From Fimbriimonadaceae bacterium (lineage in GTDB: Bacteria; Armatimonadota; Fimbriimonadia; Fimbriimonadales; Fimbriimonadaceae), in NCBI GenBank assembly GCA_019638675.1, contig JAHBTE010000001.1:1148605-1212604 (forward strand): DNA of 64,000 nt, written 5' to 3'. The notes under the pieces are model-generated. The model had not been told where the DNA came from and made no database searches. It saw only the letters and a list, made by a program, of their open reading frames with translations. Position numbers and translations under genes: made by a program. Below are positions 59,857-64,000 of this stretch, piece after piece (within the stretch, counting starts at the first letter, position 1; each line of letters opens with the position of its first letter).

Positions 59857-60981
59857 TTAACGGGCCGTTTGGAGATAGTTTCTGAGGAAAAGATTGTAGA
59901 TGTCAGTAAGTTGGTTAAGGTCTTTGATCGCAACACATTCATTAGCAGCATGAATGGTCGCATTGATCGGCCCAAACTCGATAACAGGAATATTGTTGAG
60001 GGCAAAGAACCGGGCATCGGATGTTCCACCGGATGTGCTCGGAGTTGGGGTGACACCGGTGACTGATTGGATAGCGTCGGCGAGATGATCAGCAAGGGAG
60101 TTGTCAGAGTTTAGAAAACCCCGGGCGGAATCGTTCCAAACAATGTCAGCCTTAAGATGATGTTTTTTTACTAATGCTTCAACCGTTTGGATGATATATT
60201 CATGCGAGGTCGCCGGATTGTTGCGGCAATTGAATTGGAACTTGAGTTGACCAGGAGTGACGTTGGCGGTTCCATCACCTGCGGAGATATTAGCAATTTG
60301 GAGTGTGGTTGGTGGGAACGGCCCGTGGCCCTCGTCCCACTTAATGTTGGTGAGATCGGAAAGAAATGCTAGCGAATTATGGATTGGATTTTCGGCAAGG
60401 TGGGCGTAGGCGGTATGTCCTTGAACTCCGTTGATCGTGATGAACCCATTCAACGATCCACGTCTGCCGACTTTGAACTCATCACCCAAATGGTTGATAC
60501 TCGTTGGCTCTCCGACAAGAGCCGCATCAATTTGCCCACTGAGTTCCTGCAAGCAGTATGGTGTACCGTAAAGGCTGGAATCTTCTTCGTCGCTTGTAAA
60601 CAGCAGGGAAACTGTTCCCGGGTGGTTGGGATTTTCAGTAACGAATTGGATCGCGGCGTGGGTCATAGCGGCAACTCCTGCCTTCATGTCGGCGGTGCCA
60701 CGCCCGTAGAGAACTCCATCAATTTCGGTCGGTGTGAAGGGATCGGTATTCCAAGCTTCCCGAGGGCCGGGTGGTACTACATCAACGTGCCCAGAAAAAC
60801 AGATATTAGGCTTCTGGCTTCCGTGGGTCGCGTAAAGGGAGCGAAGATTGTTGTTCGTGAAAATTTGCGTGGTGAATCCGGCTTGCTTGAGGGTGGATTC
60901 CAGGAGGTCAATGCATCCAGCATCGCCAGGAGTTAGGCTGGGCTTGGAAATCAATTCGTGGAGAAGGGAGAGTGCGCTGAT
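59857..60981 (-). CDS. dapE: Succinyl-diaminopimelate desuccinylase, apparent ATC start
   Basis: Removes succinate from N-succinyl-LL-diaminopimelate in lysine and cell-wall synthesis. It is an M20-family di-zinc enzyme: SGHVDVVPPGP, GRGTADMKAGVAAM, SDEEDSS, VGEPTSINHLGD, SGGTSDARF, and FGPINATIHAANE. The usual N-terminal residues of the family (LLHELISKPSLTPGDAGC) extend upstream of the first TTG (60954). No ATG, GTG or TTG lies before that, back to the stop TGA. ATC at 60981 has GAGGGAG about 7 nt upstream and is 1 nt past the dapD stop, while TTG 60954 is preceded by pyrimidines. I therefore start at 60981 (374 residues). Confidence 0.9.
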   Translation of the reverse strand: MSALSLLHELISKPSLTPGDAGCIDLLESTLKQAGFTTQIFTNNNLRSLYATHGSQKPNICFSGHVDVVPPGPREAWNTDPFTPTEIDGVLYGRGTADMKAGVAAMTHAAIQFVTENPNHPGTVSLLFTSDEEDSSLYGTPYCLQELSGQIDAALVGEPTSINHLGDEFKVGRRGSLNGFITINGVQGHTAYAHLAENPIHNSLAFLSDLTNIKWDEGHGPFPPTTLQIANISAGDGTANVTPGQLKFQFNCRNNPATSHEYIIQTVEALVKKHHLKADIVWNDSARGFLNSDNSLADHLADAIQSVTGVTPTPSTSGGTSDARFFALNNIPVIEFGPINATIHAANECVAIKDLNQLTDIYNLFLRNYLQTAR

Positions 60982-60982
60982 A

Positions 60983-61801
60983 TTACGACTCCCTCAATAG
61001 CTCATTGATCGAAGTTTTGCTCCGCGTTTGTGCATCCACCTGCTTGACGATCACCGCACAAGCTAACGAATACTGACCATTTGGTGCAGGTAACGATCCA
61101 GGAACTACCACCGAACCTGCCGGAACCCGGCCGTAGGAAATCTCCCCGGTTGCGCGATTGTAAATCCGAGTGGATTGCCCAATGAACACGCCCATGGAAA
61201 TGACAGAGTTTTCTTCCACGATCACGCCTTCGACAATTTCGGATCGGGCACCGATAAAGCAGTTGTCTTCAATGATCGTTGGGTTAGCTTGAATCGGTTC
61301 CAATACTCCGCCAATACCGACCCCGCCACTGAGGTGAACATTTTTCCCGATTTGCGCGCAGGAACCAACGGTCGCCCAAGTGTCAACCATGGTGCCTTCA
61401 TCAATGTACGCACCGAGATTGACGTAGCTCGGCATAAGAACAACATTTTTCGCGATAAACGCCCCGTGCCGTGCAACTGCATTGGGAACTACTCGGAACC
61501 CAGCATTTTTGAAATCAGATTCAGAAAAGTTTTCAAACTTGAGCGGAACTTTATCGAAGTATTTCACTGGCCCGTGATTGACAACTTGGTTGTCGGCTAG
61601 ACGGAACGAAAGCAAGACCGCCTTCTTAATCCATTGATGCGTCACCCATTCGCCGTTGATTTTTTCCGCGACTCTGACTTTGCCGGCATCTAAATAGCTT
61701 AAAGTTTGCTGAATGGCGGCGGCAAGGTCGGCTGGGTGGCTGGCAGGTGAGAGATTTGCGCGGTTTTCCCAAGCGGAATCAATGAGGTTTTCAACAGACA
61801 T
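60983..61801 (-). CDS. dapD: Tetrahydrodipicolinate N-succinyltransferase
   Basis: Adds succinate to tetrahydrodipicolinate, the step before transamination to the DapE substrate. The hexapeptide beta-helix is clear: [75 protein letters not shown]. The N-terminal segment begins [21 protein letters not shown] use ATG 61801 (272 residues); upstream frame is not family. dapE follows at once, and the two are translated together. Divergent from the BtrH-like gene. Confidence 0.95.
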   Translation of the reverse strand: MSVENLIDSAWENRANLSPASHPADLAAAIQQTLSYLDAGKVRVAEKINGEWVTHQWIKKAVLLSFRLADNQVVNHGPVKYFDKVPLKFENFSESDFKNAGFRVVPNAVARHGAFIAKNVVLMPSYVNLGAYIDEGTMVDTWATVGSCAQIGKNVHLSGGVGIGGVLEPIQANPTIIEDNCFIGARSEIVEGVIVEENSVISMGVFIGQSTRIYNRATGEISYGRVPAGSVVVPGSLPAPNGQYSLACAVIVKQVDAQTRSKTSINELLRES

Positions 61802-61901
61802 TAGATTCAGTTTGGCGGAGAATCTGACTTTGGCGGGGGGACGGGCCGCGACTATGTCGCATTTTTTTGACACCGCGCTTTCAGCCTGGAATACTGAAGG
61901 C

Positions 61902-63077
61902 ATGACTTCTGGACAAGACCAGAATTTTCTGGGCAAGCATTACGAAACGGGCACGATAGCCAATTGGCTGACTAACGAGGGCCACCCTATGAGCGAGGCA
62001 ACCGCCCTTGGGGCAAGCGGTGGAATCGCTTTTGGCTATTTCGTATTTGAATACACGGGTCATCTCCCGCATGTCGCCTTATTAACGCGCAACACGTTTT
62101 CGCCATTCGAAAGAGCCTTAGATAACCTTGGCATCCGGCGCGACACGATGGAAACGGTAAAGCCGGAGAAGGGGCTCGAAAACCTCAGACGCGAACTCGA
62201 CCTCGGACATTCTGTGGTGGTTTGGGCGGATATGTTCAGCGCATCTTGGAACTGCTTGAATGCCGCTCAAATGTGGGCGATGTTGCCGATGCTCGTGGTT
62301 GGATATGAAGACAACGGCTTTTGGGTAGCCGATCAAAGCCAGCGGGCGATTTTGGTTCCTGCGGAAGAACTTCAGGCGATGAGAGGGAGGGTCAAAAAAG
62401 ACCGCTTCAAGATCATGGTTTTGCAAGGGATTGATGAAGGTCGCTTGAAGCCTGGGCTGATTGAAGGAATCAAGACTTGCACTGCTCTTTATTTAGATAA
62501 ACCCCCGGCAGGCTCGGCAAATAATTTTGGAATCGCCGGCATGGAGCACTTTGTGAAAATGGTTCGCGATGACAAAACCGCACTTGGATGGGGCAAAAAA
62601 TTCCCGCCTGGAGATAAGTTCAAGCAAGCGGTTGCTGGAAAATTTGGCCAGCCAGGAATTTGGGATTGGATTGAGCGATGGGGCTCGAATCCGGGGGCTG
62701 ACCGGGGAACTTACGCACAGTTTTTGCGAGATTCCAGCACGGTTATTGGTAAGGACTTAAGCGGCGTAGCCGCGCAATTCGATAAGTCCGCTAACCACTG
62801 GCAAGAACTGGTGGAAGTAGCTCTGCCAGACTCAATCCCCGCACTAGCCGAATTGAAAAAGATCAAGCTCGACATGGCGCACCTTAGGTTCAGTGATCCC
62901 ATGGGCTCAATCGAGAAACGAACTCAGCTAGTGCAGCAATATGCGGAGGCATGGGAAAAGGCCGGTGACTTAGAGGCGGAGACAAAACAAATCAGAGAAT
63001 CTATCGCCTCGAAAATGGAAGAGATTATTCCGATCGAAAAGTCGGCAATAACAGAACTCCGAAGTCTCGTGGGTTGA
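61902..63077 (+). CDS. BtrH N-terminal domain (butirosin peptidase-like) protein, Cys replaced
   Basis: 391 residues. The segment [19 protein letters not shown] followed by [20 protein letters not shown] matches the BtrH N-terminal (PF14399) pattern. There the first residues read H-C-x-S/T and Cys is the likely nucleophile; here it is Tyr. [14 protein letters not shown] and the helical C-terminus follow (about 200 residues, [17 protein letters not shown]). BtrH is an acyltransferase of antibiotic synthesis, but most relatives have unknown function. An in-frame ATG at 61854 could also be the start; ATG 61902 has GAAGG too close, so both are weak. Confidence 0.7.
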   Translation: MTSGQDQNFLGKHYETGTIANWLTNEGHPMSEATALGASGGIAFGYFVFEYTGHLPHVALLTRNTFSPFERALDNLGIRRDTMETVKPEKGLENLRRELDLGHSVVVWADMFSASWNCLNAAQMWAMLPMLVVGYEDNGFWVADQSQRAILVPAEELQAMRGRVKKDRFKIMVLQGIDEGRLKPGLIEGIKTCTALYLDKPPAGSANNFGIAGMEHFVKMVRDDKTALGWGKKFPPGDKFKQAVAGKFGQPGIWDWIERWGSNPGADRGTYAQFLRDSSTVIGKDLSGVAAQFDKSANHWQELVEVALPDSIPALAELKKIKLDMAHLRFSDPMGSIEKRTQLVQQYAEAWEKAGDLEAETKQIRESIASKMEEIIPIEKSAITELRSLVG

Positions 63078-63118
63078 CCAAGGAACCTGCCTCTAGGGCG
63101 TGAGGCAAGGTTCCTGGC
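63078..63118. terminator. Large hairpin between convergent genes
   Basis: CCAAGGAACC-TGCCTC pairs with GAGGCA-AGGTTCCTGG with one bulge, loop about 8 nt. No T run follows. It lies between the convergent BtrH-like and fasciclin genes. Confidence 0.6.
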
Positions 63119-63139
63119 CATGAGAGGAAATATGCCGAA

Positions 63140-63697
63140 CTACTTGGGCATCAAAACTTTGTTGACGACGTGGATCACACCGTTGCTTTGCATCACATCG
63201 TAAGTGGTGATGCTTGCAACCCCGCCTTTTTCATCCTTGAGGACGATGTTTCGGGGGCCGTTCCACATTGCCCAAAGCTTTCCGCCGCTGAGGGTTGTGT
63301 ATTCCGCATTGCCTTTTCCAGCTTTGATGTCTTTGCTCATGCTGTCGAAAGTCAGCTTCTTGCCGACGACGTGGTAAGTCAAGATTTTGGAAAGCATCGG
63401 CTTGTTTTCAGCCATCAAAAGCTTATCAACTGTTCCGGCAGGAAGCATATCGAAGGCGCTGTTGACTGGGGCGAATACGGTCATCGGCCCTTTGCCTTGA
63501 AGGGCGTTAACTAATCCAGCTGCTTTGACCGCCGCAACCAGAGTCGTGTGGTCAGGCGAGTTTACGGCGTTTTCAACAATGTTCTTGTTGGCGTACATTG
63601 CCATGCCGCCGACCATTGGGTTGCTGTTCGACATTTGCGCCTTGGGTGCGGGAGCCATTAAAGTGGCGGCGATTACTGCGGTTGTGAGAATGCTCAT
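63140..63697 (-). CDS. Secreted fasciclin-domain protein
   Basis: 185 residues from ATG 63697. Signal peptide (SILTTAVIAATLMAPAPKA), then one FAS1 domain: NIVENAVNSPDHTTLVAAVK, GPMTVFAPVNSAFDMLP (H1 motif), ILTYHVVGKKLTFDSM, and SNGVIHVVNKVLMPK (H2 motif). Such proteins mediate surface adhesion. The long intergenic part upstream (63698-63875) holds no other gene except the start of the next. Confidence 0.92.
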   Translation of the reverse strand: MSILTTAVIAATLMAPAPKAQMSNSNPMVGGMAMYANKNIVENAVNSPDHTTLVAAVKAAGLVNALQGKGPMTVFAPVNSAFDMLPAGTVDKLLMAENKPMLSKILTYHVVGKKLTFDSMSKDIKAGKGNAEYTTLSGGKLWAMWNGPRNIVLKDEKGGVASITTYDVMQSNGVIHVVNKVLMPK

Positions 63698-63875
63698 GTT
63701 GTTTTGTCCGTTTGCTTGTTTTGCTCGGAGCCTCACTTATCCCAAACGGGCGTAATCTGACGAGTCCCTGAACGGTAAATAAATGTTTCGATTTGCTGCC
63801 TTCAAAATCAGATGCGTTCAAACGTTTGAACTTGTTGATCAATGATTTACGGGAAATCTTCGCTACACTGCCACC

Positions 63876-64000
63876 ATGGTTCCTGGGCTAGTCGCTGGCG
63901 CGCTTTTGGTGAGCACGGAAATGAAAGTTATGTTTGTGGGAAACAGCCACACGCTCAAAAACAACGTTCCGGGCATGGTCTGCGATCTAATCAAAAGTGG
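63876..64000 (+). CDS. SGNH/GDSL-type hydrolase, 3' end outside window
   Basis: The first 41 codons are in the window from ATG 63876. After a short hydrophobic start (VPGLVAGALLVS) comes MKVMFVGNSHTLKNNVPG, where GNSHT carries the expected nucleophile Ser of an SGNH-type esterase/lipase-like enzyme. The rest lies beyond the window edge, so the other catalytic blocks cannot be seen. Confidence 0.6.
   Translation, partial: MVPGLVAGALLVSTEMKVMFVGNSHTLKNNVPGMVCDLIKS

Noticed and set aside
60379-60936. 185-residue plus-strand frame opposite dapE
   Set aside because: dapE is complete on the minus strand; no signal of a real gene in the other frame.

Overview
The window looks like chromosomal DNA of a free-living Gram-negative-type bacterium, most likely Armatimonadota of the Fimbriimonas group. 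This is an inference. The reasons are two secreted proteins ending in a PEP-CTERM sorting tail of the form VPEPASM..LGAGIAAL.ARK, outer-membrane partners (TolC, DUF3187), many lipoproteins, near-even base composition, frequent GTG and TTG starts, and an unusually extended ribosomal protein S18. I see no phage, insertion sequence, integrase or CRISPR array. Both ends cut a gene: a C11 (clostripain-type) peptidase homologue at the left and an SGNH-type hydrolase at the right.

Layout. 1-9.4 kb: C11 homologue, a gene-free hairpin-rich stretch, rpsR (S18), a DUF3187 outer-membrane protein, and a four-gene efflux operon (AbrB-like regulator, TolC, lipoprotein adaptor, RND pump with two extra membrane helices). 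9.4-18.7 kb: mixed housekeeping genes (mutS2, cytidine deaminase, RtcB-type ligase, a degenerate membrane cyclase, a sugar nucleotidyltransferase) and lipoproteins, including a 50-residue one. 18.8-32.3 kb: one tightly packed operon of nine genes joining an ABC-2 exporter to a coiled-coil membrane protein, a MoxR ATPase, a DUF58 protein and two von Willebrand A membrane proteins. Its first gene appears to start with ATT.

32.3-34.6 kb: a protein with nine copies of an acidic motif resembling the FliM EIDALL motif, followed 3 nt later by a FlhG/MinD-type ATPase. A related pair (a full MshEN domain with both c-di-GMP-binding motifs, plus a FlhG/MinD-type ATPase) lies with an HDOD gene at 56.5-58.8 kb on the other strand. 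No flagellar or pilus structural gene lies in the window. I regard these two modules as the most interesting content.

34.6-46 kb: PAS protein, class II fructose bisphosphatase, a TetR-S41 peptidase pair under two overlapping palindromes, an ECF sigma/anti-sigma pair, a PEP-CTERM protease, a TPR-S41 peptidase, tRNA-Val(CAC), a Na+/H+ antiporter, a secreted metzincin, and an ArsR-SRPBCC operon with a perfect 12-bp-arm palindrome. 46-64 kb: secreted proteins (subtilisin, S1/P1 nuclease, DUF4394 and post-COAP-1 proteins, fasciclin), an HD-GYP protein, an acyltransferase, a membrane cytochrome c, mscL, and the lysine/peptidoglycan genes dapD-dapE, where dapE appears to start with ATC directly after the dapD stop.

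Common threads are extracellular proteolysis and export, envelope maintenance, and c-di-GMP/MinD-type spatial control. Strong hairpin terminators separate most units.
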